From Guillardia theta CCMP2712 (Eukaryota > Cryptophyceae > Pyrenomonadales > Geminigeraceae), in NCBI RefSeq assembly GCF_000315625.1, contig NW_005434588.1:224558-283678 (forward strand): a stretch of 59,121 bases of DNA. The letters are read 5' to 3'. Positions 23,728 to 35,003 of this stretch are shown in pieces. The translations under genes were made by a program, and so were the position numbers. How positions within the stretch are numbered: the stretch's first letter is position 1; every line of letters begins with the position of its first letter. The notes below the pieces were generated by a model. That model did not search any database, had not been told where the DNA came from, and worked only from the letters and a program-made list of their open reading frames with translations.

Positions 23728-24705
23728 CAGAATCGAAGCTGATACACCACATCCGACATTACATGTCGTATCAAAAGATGGCTACGATTGACGAGGTACC
23801 TGAGCATTCAATCAAAGTCTTGCAAGCCCTCGTTTTCACAGGTGAGCAGTTGTATAAATGTCTAACACAGCAGTGGGAACGCGGCGGAGAGCATTTACAA
23901 AGAATGCTTGCCCAGGCAACTCAGCTGGATCTCATAAAGGTAAGAGGTGCAAAGAACTTGTGGGAAGCAAGACCTTGCACGGTGCAATTCTCTCTTTACA
24001 GCATGGAGACTCCCAATGGATCTCTTGTACCAAACTATCGGCGTCTTCATATAGAACAGTCCGAGTCTCACTTCATGTTGAACATCATTTTTGTCCAGCA
24101 GGCGATTGTGAAGTACACATCACTGCACTTATCCTTTGTAAGATTAGGAGGAGTTGCCTTTAGCCTACACTGTAGACGTCTGCAGCACGTAATCTTTGGG
24201 GCGAGACAATAGAATCGTATTGAGCCTGCGTGTTGTTTGCACAATACTGCTTGTCATCCCTCCAAATGTCTTTACTGACTCTAGCTTTTTCCATACTGCT
24301 CCGGCTAGCTTTCGATTCGGTGAAAGGAAACAGAGGTTGTCCAGCACTCACAAACAACCTATTCGTGAAAGTACAGTTCTTCATAATCTCACTCATCATC
24401 GGAAGCGAAGAAAGCATTCATGAAGAGCACACACTAGCCTTGCCCACATCGGGTTGTCTGTTGCAAGGAAGCAAGAAAAGTCATGTTGCGAAGTGATGTT
24501 GCAGGCAATGGAGAGAAACTTCAGGCGGCCTCAGTATATGTTAGGGTTTCGGAGAGTATACTCGGCAGATTCGAAGCTGATACACCACATCCGACATTAC
24601 ATGTCGTATCAAAAGATGGCTACTGTGATGGACGAGGTACCTGAGCATTCAATCAAAGTCTTGCAAGCCCTCGTTTTCACAGGTGAGCAGTTGTATAAAT
24701 GTCTA
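23728..24705 (+). repeat. Duplicated ~140-bp exon-like segment (copies at 23728-23863 and 24565-24705)
   Basis: The two copies are nearly identical for about 135 bp; differences are an A/T change at the start and a small indel after GATGGCTAC. Both read open as LIHHIRHYMSYQKMA...DEVPEHSIKVLQALVFTG. Each is preceded by a GCAG acceptor-like site and contains an ACAGGTGAGC donor-like site, so it may be a duplicated exon. Copy A continues open through QWERGGEHLQRMLAQATQLD; copy B stops after KCLANQ. I do not recognise the protein. A decayed gene or transposon fragment is possible. Confidence 0.7.
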
Positions 24706-25336
24706 GCAAATCAGTGACGACGGGGGGACGACGGGGAAGCAGCACATGCAGCAAGGCGAATGGTCATGGGGGAAAGAGAGCATGCATATTGTGCATTTGA
24801 GTGATACAAATGCTTGATTAGATCCATCCTTCCAGACACGGCGCCTGCTTCCCGCTGCCTTGGCTTCAATTGAGGACTGATCTGTTGAATAACGCCATGC
24901 TTGTTTGACCTTGTAGGAAATACGAACAGTGCATGTGCAGTGAAAAAGTGACCGATGAAAGTTAGCAGGCTGCAGATGTTGTCGAGAACGGATTTCTCCA
25001 GAGAATAGATCTGGACCAACCCCACCTTGATAGTTTTTCACCTCCCGCATAATTGCAGGTCATCATTATTCCCAAAGGCTTCTGTGTACCATATCGGTGG
25101 GCATCGTAGCACAACCTTCCGTCGGCTGAGTTGAGGAGACTGTTGCATCGATGCATCTAGGAAGATACGAACTACTGCCAATCCTGTTTGCAAGGAAATC
25201 ATATTGAACGCATAATCAACTTTCATTACAAAACTCACAAAAAGAGATTAATAATCCATGAGCTCTACCATCATTTACAACTGAACTAAACATAGAAATA
25301 ATTCATGATGTCAAGATAGCTTCCTTCATCTACCGC

Positions 25337-26018
25337 TTACTTCCGTCTTGTCCCCCCGCTCCCACTCCCCCCCTTCAGCGAGTGCCTCGCTATGAACCGG
25401 TGGTACCAGTTCAAGCTCGCCTTGAAGCCCTCGATCCCCAGCTCCTCCGCTACCTCCTCCGCGTACCTGCACACCTCCTGCCGCCAGTTCGCCCCCCTCG
25501 CCGTCCTCACCACGTACTCGTGGATCCGCCGCTCCAGCTCCGGGTGCAGCGTGCTCGTGCTCCGCTTGATGTCCGTCGACACGCCGCTGGCCGCAAGCTG
25601 CTTGAGCCTCCGGACGTAGGTCGGCCTGAGGATCTTGGAGATGGACGACCGGCTCTTGCCGTACATGCGCGCCAGCTCTGACGGCGAGCGGTAGTCGAGG
25701 TCGTGCTTGGGCGCCTCGCTGCGGCGGACGATGTCGAGCTTCTGGCCGAGGGTGAGCTTGCCTGGAAAGAAGGGGTAGGAGGAGGGGCCGGGCTTGTAGG
25801 AGGCGAGGGTGGCAGGAGGCAGCCTTGATCTGCAGAGCAGGGGCGGAGCCGAGGCCCGTGGCAGCGGGGCAAGGTTGAGCGGAACGGGAGAAGCAGTCAT
25901 GTGCATCAGCTGCTCCTTCACACCAAGGGCGAAAAGCGGTGGTGGGTTGTCTGAGCGCTGGTCGGGGAGGAGGAGATCGAAGGGCTCAGGCTGGGCGTCT
26001 TGCAAGGCTGACTCGTCG
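25337..26018 (-). CDS. CENP-B/Pogo-type helix-turn-helix DNA-binding protein, 5' end uncertain
   Basis: Main exon 25337..26018, minus strand. It reads KLTLGQKLDIVRRSE...SPSELARMYGKSRSSISKILRP, the N-terminal HTH of the CENP-B/Pogo family. RRIHEYVVRTARGANW and EEVAEELGIEGFKASLNWYHRFIARHSL follow, matching the second Tc5/CENP-B-type HTH (W...F..RH.L). The protein stops right after this, so there is no DDE transposase domain. An acceptor (CAG) sits at 26019-26021. A plausible upstream exon, 26075..26101 (EKSPIERI), is in phase, but the start codon is not identified; the first in-frame ATG is much later (MHMTAS). Likely a domesticated transposase-derived DNA-binding protein. It lies next to the largest GC island of the window. 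Confidence 0.75.
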
Positions 26019-26104
26019 CTGTCGGGGGAGTCATCGGAGCGCCAGGGGTCAGCGGAGGGGAGGGGAGGGGGTACCTGATCCTCTCTATTGGTGACTTTTC
26101 ACTG

Positions 26105-27659
26105 TAGACTACAAGCAACAGCGAACATGCATTATGTCATGGTGAGCTGACGGCTGTTGAGAGAGAAAGCAAGACCCGAGATTGTGGTGATATCAAAAAC
26201 ATCCTCAGCCGAGTCATGAAACAACTGTCACTCTATCAGTCAAAGCAGCCAAACTGTTGTCTGCTGGACTACTTGAAGGGCCGCCCGGCGGAGAGAGTCA
26301 GGCTCACTGATACCGGGCGCCCTTTGGACGTAGCGTAGTCGGCGGCCCGGAAATAGGATGACGATGCCAGAAGCTGAGCTACCGTACCGTACCAGAGAGC
26401 ATGATGCTGATCTGATGAGTGTGTTTCAGGCTTAATCATTCAATTCCAGGAATGATTTCAAGCATACAAAGCCGCGCTGCCGCAAGCCTGCCAACTGTTG
26501 CCAAAGCCTGAACTCGGAAGTGAAACTTGACAGGCTCGGTCCAGCCTGTGCCACTGAGAACTTGGTAGCGGGCCCGGGCCCCCCGGCGGGGGCCGCGGGC
26601 GGCCGCCGGGCCGCCGCCGCACCGGGCCGACTCCGAGGCTCGGGGCCTCGGACTTGACGGGTGACTGAGCCTGGACTCCGGGAGTCGGGAGTCAGTGAAG
26701 TTGACGTTCGAGTCCGGCGGACGGTGGGGCCGTCTCGGCGCGGGCCCCCGGAACCGGCGGCGGCCCCGGACTGGCCGGTGACTAGTGTCACGGTTACACG
26801 GTCGGGCCCGGGCCCGGCGCGCCCGGTGCTTACGGTGGCACGCCGGGCGGCCGCGGGCGGCAGAGTCGGCGCCCGGCTCACTGCCGATCGGATCGGCCGC
26901 CGGGATCATCAGAGTCCGACGACTCAGCACGGTTCGCGGCCCCGGCGCGGCCTACCATTGAGAGTCCGGGACCGACACTGAGCCATCATAGACTCCCGTC
27001 AGTTTTTTTGAGCCTCGGAGTGACATGATACTACCCGGCGGTGACCCTGCGGCGTCGTGGCCGGGCCCCGGCCCGGGCACGGCGGCGCGGCCGGGGCCCC
27101 GGCGGCCCTCAGCCTAGCCCGGCGGTGTTTTTTTTTCGGCCCGGGGGCCGGGCCCGCCTCAGCCAGTGCGGGGCGCGGCCGTACGGTACTACTAGTCAGT
27201 GACACGGCGGTGGCACGGCCGGGCCGGGCCGCCTCTCACAGAGTCAGCCGGGCCCCGGGCCGGCGCCGGGATGCGGTTTCGGATTAGCTAAATGAATTTC
27301 ACTACCGTCACCGTCAGCATGGCGACCTGGAACAGTAGCAGCAAGGAGAGGGGAGGAGGAGGGGGAAGGGGAGGGAGAGAGACGGGGACATACAATGAGA
27401 GGGGAGAAGAGGAAAGAGGGTGATAAAGAGGGTGATTGTTCAATGGCTGAGGCGAGGACAAGGCGATGGAAGGTAGGCGGGGTAGCGAAGGAGCGGGAAT
27501 GATAAAGCATCCAACAAGGGACACGTTAGAGAAGCAAGCGGACGGTGTATGAAGACACTGTAGGGAGCTGACAGCACATGGAGTGTTGACGGCGAATCTG
27601 ATGTCGTTCCCAGCATTGTTGTCTGAGCGAGGATTGCGGCGACCTAGAGGACCTGGAGC
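26105..27659. other. Large GC-rich island upstream of COMM-domain gene
   Basis: 26270-26360 and especially 26560-27290 are extremely GC-rich (GGCGGGGGCCGCGGGCGGCC, GGGCCCGGGCCCGGCGCGCC) with interspersed CACTGA/CAGTGA, GTCACGG and TACGGT words. Open frames inside are compositional artefacts rather than genes. 27300-27650 is ordinary sequence and probably contains the COMM-domain gene promoter. Confidence 0.7.
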
Positions 27660-30157
27660 ATGTCGAGGGGGGGTGCGCTCCTCGGTCGTCGAGCCCTGCA
27701 GTACCAGATCACTCACACGACGAACAAGTGAGCGACGAGGAAGAGCAGCAGGAGGATGAAGAGTGTGGATGGGACTCGTGGGTTGAAGGAGACCGCTGGG
27801 CATGGAGAGGGAGCAGGAGAGGGGAAGAGGAGGATCTCCTCAGATATCTTGCTCTGATGCTGGGTGCTATCACAGGGAAGGATTCATTGAGGATCCGTTC
27901 TGGGGAGCGTCAGTCCCACCTGAAATTGCAAGCCTTCCAAACCTAGTGGAGGATTCAGGTTTAAACGTTTTGAATTCTGCTCCTGCCCCTGCCCCTGCTC
28001 CTGCCCCATGCTCTCCGTTCTTTACGCCTCCACCTCATTCACCTCCACCTCATAGCATCTGACCTACAACAATTTGTGATCAGGCCGAGACCATTTTCGT
28101 GCTTCACTGGGATTATCTGTTCACCACCTGTCAGGGAAAGGTGAGCACAAGGGCAACAGCAAGTGCGATCGCGCTGACATGCGTGCAGATGTCGAAGAGG
28201 AGGATCTCGAAGATGTGAGAGCCGTTGACCTGGATCGATCGATCATGTCGGTGCTCCTGGAATGATGCGCTTACTGCTCGCCAGGTTGGTCAGGCGCTCT
28301 TCCAAGGGACGACGAGGGCGCTGGTGAGGACGAGACTTGTGCGGTCCCCTTCCTCATTCTGTGCAGTTGTGCGCCATCAGAAGCAAGGCTGAGGAGGAGA
28401 AGATTCTCAACGATCTGGTGGGTTCGAGGCTCTTGGGTGGATGCCCCCACCACTACCACCACAATCACCACCACCACCACCTCCTCCTCATCTTCCTCCT
28501 CTTCCTCCCTCCTCCTCCTGCTTCTCAATCTCCTGTTCCTTTACCACCACCTCCACCAACAACCCCACTTTCTCTACCACCAAGACCACCACCACCACCA
28601 CCACTACTTCCACTTCCACTTCCACTTCCACTTCCACTTCCACAACCTCCATCCCCTCCTTGTCCAACACCTCCTCGTCCTGCCCTTCAACCTCCGCCTC
28701 TTTGCATTCCGCACTTGCCCATCTTGACTACTTCATCCGTTCCTTGCACGAGTTCTTACGCTTGGCTCGCAGCAAGCTCTCAGCTTGTCGCCGGATGTCT
28801 CCAAAGACTTCGTGCAGGTTGCCGAGACAGCTCGTAACCCTCCCGATGCTCAAGGTTCTCCTGCTCAGGCTCTCTCGCGCGCAAGGACTCGTATCCTCAG
28901 TGGACCTCAGTTGAGCGGACCTTCGTTCCCCTCGCTAGAGGATATGCGGTGAGAGAAGCGAGGGGCGAGGAGGAGCGAAGAGAATGCAGAAGAGTTGGGG
29001 ATACAAGTTTTGAAACGAGGAGGCATGATAGACAGCTTGTACGAGAGGGAGGGAGGCAGCCTTGGGATAGGGCTGAGAAGACAGGGCACAATGACGATAC
29101 AGGACAAGGACTGGGAGGAGGTGGAGGAAGTTGGGGGGGGGGGGGGGCGAGGAAGGAGGAGGAGGAGGAGGAGGAGGAGGAGGAGATGACAGGTTGCAGA
29201 TGGCGCGTTGACGTCACGATCTCGACGACTTCGCTCTCCCGCGTCATGCGACCAACTGTAAGCACCAGTAGATTCTTATCACTTCTGACTCCTGCTCCTC
29301 TTTTCACCTTCCTCGACTTTCTCGACCCATCTGCGCATTGACCTTCCTCCCTACTCTTATCCTTGCTCTCCCCCTCCTCCTCCCACTCCTGCTCCTCCCC
29401 CTCCTCCTCCCACTCCTGCTCCTCCCCTCCTCCTCCCACTCCTGCTCCTCCGTGCTTTTTGACTCCCTGCTTCTTCGCTGTATATCCTTCCTCTCTCGCG
29501 TCCCCACTGACTCCCTCCAAGATCTTGATGCAGTGGACGCTCTCCGATGGATCCATCGAGACCTTCGAGGTCAGGAGACGACTTCCTCCTCCTCCTGCCA
29601 CGTTGACCTGCGGGCCGCAGGTGTCGGTGGACAAGCTGCAGGACCTCCGGTATGACGTGGCGAAGTCCCTGCAAGAGCTCAAGGTCTGTCTCCTCTGCAG
29701 AGAGCAGGAGGGAGGGGGAAAGGAGATGACTGCTGCTGCTGCTGCTGCTGCTGCAGGAGCTCGAGAACACCCAGCTATTCCGCCTTCACGGCGCTTCCAA
29801 GACGAAGGCCACCAAGGTGACGCTGAGTCAGAATCATCCATCCACCTCCTCCTCTGACTGATCCCTCCTCCCCTTCTCCTGTTGTCTCCACCCAACCAAC
29901 CTTCCAGTCAGCCCCCCTTCCTCCCCTTCCCTCCTTCCCCTCTTACCTTTCCCTTCCCAAATTCCTCCCTCACCTCAGCCCTCTTACTTTCACGTTCTCC
30001 CTCCTCTCCTTCCGTGAGATGATTCTGCTCTTCGCAGGAGACCTCCCCCGCCAAGAGGCCCGTCACATCCTCCTCCGCCAGCCCTGCCCATCAGACTTCG
30101 AGCGCCGAGCGAGCAGGAGAGTCCAGCAGCATGACGGCGGCAGTTCCTGACTTCTAG
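27660..30157 (+). CDS. COMM-domain protein (COMMD family)
   Basis: Eleven exons: 27660..27727, 27876..27958, 28189..28250, 28285..28323, 28367..28417, 28773..28948, 29200..29257, 29522..29569, 29621..29683, 29757..29816, 30038..30157; all phases match; 275 residues. The COMM domain is assembled across exons 7-10: WRVDVTISTTSLSRVMRP, ILMQWTLSDGSIETFE, VSVDKLQDLRYDVAKSLQEL, then ELENTQLFRLH, the usual order of the domain. The N-terminal part (EDPFWGASVPPEIASLPNL; AVDLDRSIMS-VGQALFQGTTRAL-LCAIRSKAEEE) fits the helical HN domain. COMMD proteins form the Commander complex that recycles membrane cargo from endosomes. Paralogue not certain; the WRVDVTIS and DPFWGAS regions recall COMMD4. A possible extra exon near 28085-28140 is also open. 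The tail (PAKRPVTSSSASPAHQ) is Ser-rich and disordered. Confidence 0.85.
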
Positions 30158-33019
30158 TGAGAATACAGACCCCACTGTAACCTCAGTGACTATGACGGTA
30201 ACACGCGACACGTGACAGGCTGAATAGTCCGATCGTTGAGGCTAGCAGGCCCTTCAAGTCAGTCACATACACTCAGAGTCTGACATGATGCGGCTGATCA
30301 ACCCGGCGAGTCATTCCGTTTGGCTCACTCGCCGCGCCGCCCAGCCGTGGCATCTGAGCCGCGCCGGAACTTGCCATGATATGACCGGACTCCCGGACCC
30401 AGTGGCCGGGCGTCAGAACTGAGCGGCCCGGCCGCGCGTTCACGGCGCCACTCAGACAATACGCCGGGTAGTCACTGCCAACTACTACCGGGGGCTGGGC
30501 CGCCGGCGGGAGCCGCTACCGTACTAGGCCCCCGGCTAGCAAACAGTAGGCCCGCGGCCGCCCGGCCACCCTCAGGACTGCCAGTGCCCGAGTAATCGAA
30601 TCAAGGTCCACCTCACTGGCCAGAATCTATTCAACCCAAGATCCACCAAAGACTAACTCTCAGTACACCTGAGATCCTTACACCAACCTTATTCACCTCA
30701 ACGATACACAGCTGTGCACTCACTAACACCTTCAGTGATGATGATAGAACTCTCAGAAGAACCACACAACACCACCAACAGTTCCTTTATTCACAGCAGC
30801 CACCTTCCCTTCACAGCCTTCCTTCCCTTCTCAATGCACACCGCTGAGACGACACGTGTCCCTTCAGACACCCTTTCCAGCCTTGCCTCCAGGCTCCTCG
30901 ATTTCCTAAGTCACAGCCTAAGTAATGACGGTATTCCATCTCGCTGAGCTTCGTCCACCGATGAGACACATTACCCTGAACTTCTCGCCGTCTCCAAGAA
31001 CTTATCCGGGTTCTTACACCGAGGCTCAGTGCCGCACGGTGTGACGCGCGAGTCACTGAGTCTCGTGCCCTACAGGCGGCACTCCGCCGGGCCGACGGCG
31101 ACTCGGCGACTCGAGTCTGAGGCTCATCGGAGTACTACGGTCCGATCTACTAGGCTAGTCGGCGTTCACTCAGTGCGGCCCCGGCAGGTCCGGGGGCGTC
31201 CACTCAGCAGAAGGGAGGGGCGGCCTCTTCTTTTAAAAGAAAATAATCTTAAAATAATATTCATCAGTGGTATTGAGCCCTCTACATGTAAAACCTTTTT
31301 GTCTGATTTGAGATATATGTATACATTATATAGACTTCTAATAAGAATATATAATATCCCACCATAGCGTTACGCATAAAACGATGGATCAAAATCTAAA
31401 ACTTATAAGTATAATATTTTGTACCATATTTTTATAAATATTTTACAAGTCAATGTTACCTGCCTCTACCCCTTAAAAGACCACGAACACCGGTCGTGAT
31501 TCAAATTTTTGAAGTTTCCTTCATATTCTCAAAATAAGACCTTACAGTTTCAAAATTTAACTGAGGAATATGAAACATGCCGGTAGGTTCAACATCCCTC
31601 CACTACTATCCACCCCGGGAGCAGTACCCACCCCATGATCATACCTGCTCCCGATCACCCACTACGATCGTTCACTCTGGAAGTTTGAAGGTCCACCCCT
31701 ACCCCTCAATTCCATCAGGATTTGGAGGAAAATCCCCATAGACTACCCACCCTTCGATGCACCCCTTCAAAGCAAGAATCATACCACCCTACCTTCTAGG
31801 AGGGCACGGAGAGTACCCCCTACCCCACCCCAACATGGGCTTCATCGTGCGGGCACTTCGAGAATGCAACAGATGACCCCTACACCCCCTCAAATACTAC
31901 CACTACCCCCAAAACACTACGATGCATATCACAAAACTATTTTTAAGCCTTTGTACCCACAGCAGCTTTTGTGTACCCCTTCTATTTCAGAATTATCCTG
32001 TCATTACCCCTATATGAAAGATGAAAAATACCGGTGTTTATAACCCCACCTATGGATCAGAAGCAACTCGATAGTCATCACCCATTCGGACAACCTACAC
32101 CAAATCGTCTGATCACCCCCACCCCTGGATAGACTACCCCTACCCCTTCCAAAACCCCCCCGACAGACCTTGACCCCGATAAAGCCAGCGCGGCAGCCGC
32201 GTGATGGCAGAGCAAAGATGGTGATCAGAGAGGATGGAGAGAAAGGAGGCTCGGATGAGGAGAGAGAACAGAACATGCTGGATGAGAGATAGTTTTAGTG
32301 AGCAAGGAGATCATAACGATATGAGACAGAGGAGAGGAGGAATGGGCAAGAAGGAGCGAGTTTTGTGAAGTTGTGTTGTGTTTGAGCCAGGCGACAACAA
32401 GTGGGTAGTGTGAAATGTGAAGAGCTCTGAATAGGTCAATGAAGGCAGTAGACTTATGCAACTGACTTATGAAAGAGGCGGTTCTTTTGAGTGACCGCAT
32501 CTCATATTCCAGTTGTAACCATGTCGTAAATGATTTGACAAAAACGAAGCATGTTGAGACCATTCAATCACAAACCAGCGACTAGAAGCGATTTACTTAG
32601 ACACCGTCTGTGTACAATCTGTCCGAAAATTGCATTCGGACAGAAGATCGAGGCGGTGGAGTGAGGACAGAAAATTTGATCAATGAGGGCAGAGCATTGC
32701 TACCCCTAATACTTTTTCATCGTGATGATAGCACATAGAATACTAGCAACGAAATTCGCTCTACAGATGTGTGCATCGAACTCGGAATGTGATGTCAGTG
32801 TTTTGGGAAGCATGTTTGATTGGTGCGAGGAACTCCTTGAGTGCATAGGACTTCATCTACCGTGAGCAGGAGCTCCATTCCTCACATGAAGCATGTAGTC
32901 ATGGATGAAGCATGCAATTTTACAAGCATCTATAATTCGTCTCTGTAAATCTGTTTTGTTTCTTGAATCGCCTGATGTTTGTCAAATCATATGTTCCAGT
33001 AGTATCTACCCTTGCCTGA
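30158..33019. other. Gene-poor interval with two GC islands and a TACCC island
   Basis: 30200-30600 and 31020-31210 are GC-rich islands (CACTGA, GGCCGCGCG, CCGGGCGTC words). 31230-31570 is very AT-rich. 31600-32165 is strongly C-over-G skewed with TACCCACCC, CTACCCCTACCCC and CACCCCTACCCC. 32170-33000 is ordinary AT-balanced sequence without a recognised gene. Confidence 0.65.
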
Positions 33020-33608
33020 ATGGAAGAAACGCTGACTCTTGTCTCAGAAGTGCACATAGATACAACAATGATTGGTTGGTGGCTATCCAAGTTCCTGGCG
33101 ATGATCTTTTCTGTTCTTTATCCTGCCTTCGAATCGTACAAGGCGATCAAGACAAAGTCCACGGAGGACGATATCCAGGTGCGACTTGTGAAAATGCGAA
33201 CTCGCATCTGAGCGTCAAACCCAACAGTGGTTGTCGTACTGGGTTATCTTTGGTATCTTCACCATGGGAGAATTCTTCCTCGACATTGTGATCTGCTGGT
33301 AAGGCGTTCAGAATCTCATTACCTTGATTGACGTGCCTTGGCAGGATTCCTCTGTATTACGAAGCCAAGCTCATTTTTATTTTGTGGCTGGTCTCGTCGT
33401 ACACCAAGGGTGCCCTGCTCATCTACAACAAGTATGAGTCGTCTATCGACCACGTTGTCAAGCTGGTTGAGGACAAGTTGAAGAGCATTCAGGCCGTGAG
33501 TTCCCCTTGCTGTCTCTCAGCAGCTGTGCTGAGAAATGGTTGCAGCAACCTAAGCAGAATGAGCAGAAGGAGCAGAAGTCGGAAACTTCCGATGAGAAAC
33601 AAGATTAA
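33020..33608 (+). CDS. HVA22/TB2-DP1 (REEP) ER-shaping membrane protein
   Basis: Four exons: 33020..33178, 33228..33298, 33345..33495, 33546..33608; 147 residues. The TB2/DP1/HVA22 signature is complete: VLYPAFESYKAIKTKSTEDDIQ, then WLSYWVIFGIFTMGEFFLDIVICW, then IPLYYEAKLIFILWLVSSYTKGALLIYNKY. These hairpin proteins insert into the cytosolic leaflet of the ER and bend tubules; plant HVA22 and animal REEPs are relatives. The C-terminus (VVKLVEDKLKSIQA, QPKQNEQKEQK) is a charged amphipathic tail, typical of the family. The introns are short (about 46-50 nt). The length is normal for the single-domain HVA22-like group. Confidence 0.92.
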
Positions 33609-33829
33609 GAGAAAAGCAATTGATTATCCGGAAGAAGACATGTTAATTCTTGCGTGTAGCGGTTGGTTTGTGGACTGGAGACTATTCCTATGGCATTCGA
33701 ACCGCAGTTCAAACAAATTTAATCCAAGAGAAATTAAACGAATTCTACATGTTACGATCAAGTCTTACTTCGCACTGAAAGAAGTTTACAGGTCATCTTG
33801 TATACTTCAGAGCAGGATCCGAACTGTTG

Positions 33830-34729
33830 TCATCGATGTTTCAATCTCTTCTTGAACCTCTCCATTACGAGGTCGTCCGAGGACAAATCGGGCCTCTTGA
33901 CTTCACTGGCTGCCGCTGGTCGCCCCTCCCTCTCCTTGCCGTTCCTCTTGATGTAGTTGGCGTTGAAGTTCCCGACCCCACCGACCGCCTCTGCCTCCTT
34001 GCTGATCAGAGGGATGTTCTGCTTGGCCATGACCTTCTTTCCCTTCCTCATCTCTCCCTCCATCCTCATGTATCCCTTCTCAGATGCCGTATCCACCACG
34101 AACGTAGACTGGCGCACTCCGTTGATCCTCTCCTCCAGGATCTTCTTCTTCGCCTTCTCCGTCTCTTCAATGTTCTTGAGCTTCTCTTCCAAAGGGAGCT
34201 CCACCTCCACTATCCCCGTTAGCCAAGTCTCAGCTGCGTCCCCTAGCTGCCTGGTCTTTGACTTGACCCGATACTCCTCGGGTATCACGTAGAGCTCGTC
34301 CTCGGCGGAAAGCCTCTTCGTCTCTCCCTCCCCTCCCTCAGATGATCCCTTGAGTCTCTCATCGATGTACTTGTGCAGCTGCTTCTCGAGCATGCCGAGC
34401 TCGGGCTCTGCAGAGTCCTCCGTGCTGAACTGACTGTCGAGCATGCTGGCAGGCGTTTGCTCGACGAAGGTTTCGATCTGATTCTTCTTCAAAGGGTCGT
34501 AGACCTTGGCTAACTTGTCCACATCTACCCCCGACCTCCCGCTCCTCAGTCTCTGCTCCAACTTGGTCTCCTCGATCGCTGATCTAATGTTGGCCACCGG
34601 CTCCTCCGGCTCCTCCTCGTCTCCGCTGCTTCTCTCCTTCCTTCGGATGCAACCTCGCCTTGGCTTCTTCTTGAAGACTGGAGCTTCCCCTCCGTCGGCT
34701 TGCGTTGGTTCCTTGAGGTCGTCCGCCAT
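33830..34729 (-). CDS. TLS1: C9orf78/TLS1-family spliceosome-associated protein
   Basis: Uninterrupted frame of 299 residues from the ATG at 34729. The N-terminus KKKPRRGCIRRKE followed by an acidic stretch is the conserved start of the C9orf78 / Tls1 family (hepatocellular carcinoma antigen 59). Further family features: AIEETKLEQRLRSGRSGVDVDKL, FSTEDSAEPELGMLEKQLHKYIDERLK, ELYVIPEEYRVKSK, TWLTGIVEVELPLEEKLKNIEETE, and a basic tail with NANYIKRNGKE and VMERFKKRLKHR. Members bind the U5-associated helicase Brr2 and influence splice-site choice. The protein is predicted largely disordered and nuclear. It has no introns although neighbours have many. It shares a 274-bp divergent promoter interval with the DUF1997-like gene. 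Confidence 0.88.
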   Translation of the reverse strand: MADDLKEPTQADGGEAPVFKKKPRRGCIRRKERSSGDEEEPEEPVANIRSAIEETKLEQRLRSGRSGVDVDKLAKVYDPLKKNQIETFVEQTPASMLDSQFSTEDSAEPELGMLEKQLHKYIDERLKGSSEGGEGETKRLSAEDELYVIPEEYRVKSKTRQLGDAAETWLTGIVEVELPLEEKLKNIEETEKAKKKILEERINGVRQSTFVVDTASEKGYMRMEGEMRKGKKVMAKQNIPLISKEAEAVGGVGNFNANYIKRNGKEREGRPAAASEVKRPDLSSDDLVMERFKKRLKHR

Positions 34730-35003
34730 GCCTCGAAGAAGCTAGAACATAGAAATGTCAGACACCTTTAAAGACATCAAGTCTGAAGCTCTCCCTCCAT
34801 CTGCTTCTCCCTCCCTCCCTGTCTCCCTCCCTCCCTCCCTCCCTCCCTCCCTCCCTCCCTCCCTCCCTCCCTGTCTCCCTCCCTCCCTCCCTCCCTCCCT
34901 CCCTCCTACTCGTGCATTCGAAAAGCTTCCACGTACTCATCCCCCTCAGCTTCAAAATCTTCCCCCTCATACTCCACCCACCTCATCGTTGGCAGGGGAG
35001 GCC
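34730..35003. promoter_or_regulatory. Short bidirectional promoter interval with CCCT array
   Basis: Only 274 bp separate the start codons of TLS1 (-) and the plastid DUF1997-like gene (+). About 34797-34912 is a near-continuous (CCCT)n array broken by GTCT. The remainder is C-rich, so both promoters must overlap or use this tract. No TATA box is evident. Confidence 0.6.

Larger units (their letters stand above)
22573..25336. other. Gene-poor interval with island and duplicated exon-like segment
   Basis: 22785-22850 holds one copy of the dispersed AAGTTAAGTTAAAAATCAG motif. 22855-23340 is a G-rich then C-rich island (GGTCTGGTGGGGGGGTCC, recurring about 60-100 bp apart; ACCCACCCCATCCCC; GTAACCCACCC). 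23340-25330 is AT-richer and contains the duplication listed separately. No complete gene recognised. Confidence 0.65.

Noticed and set aside
26432-27287. Open frames of Arg/Pro/Gly-rich protein on both strands in the GC island
   Set aside because: Open only because stop codons are rare at this base composition; no motif, no splice support.
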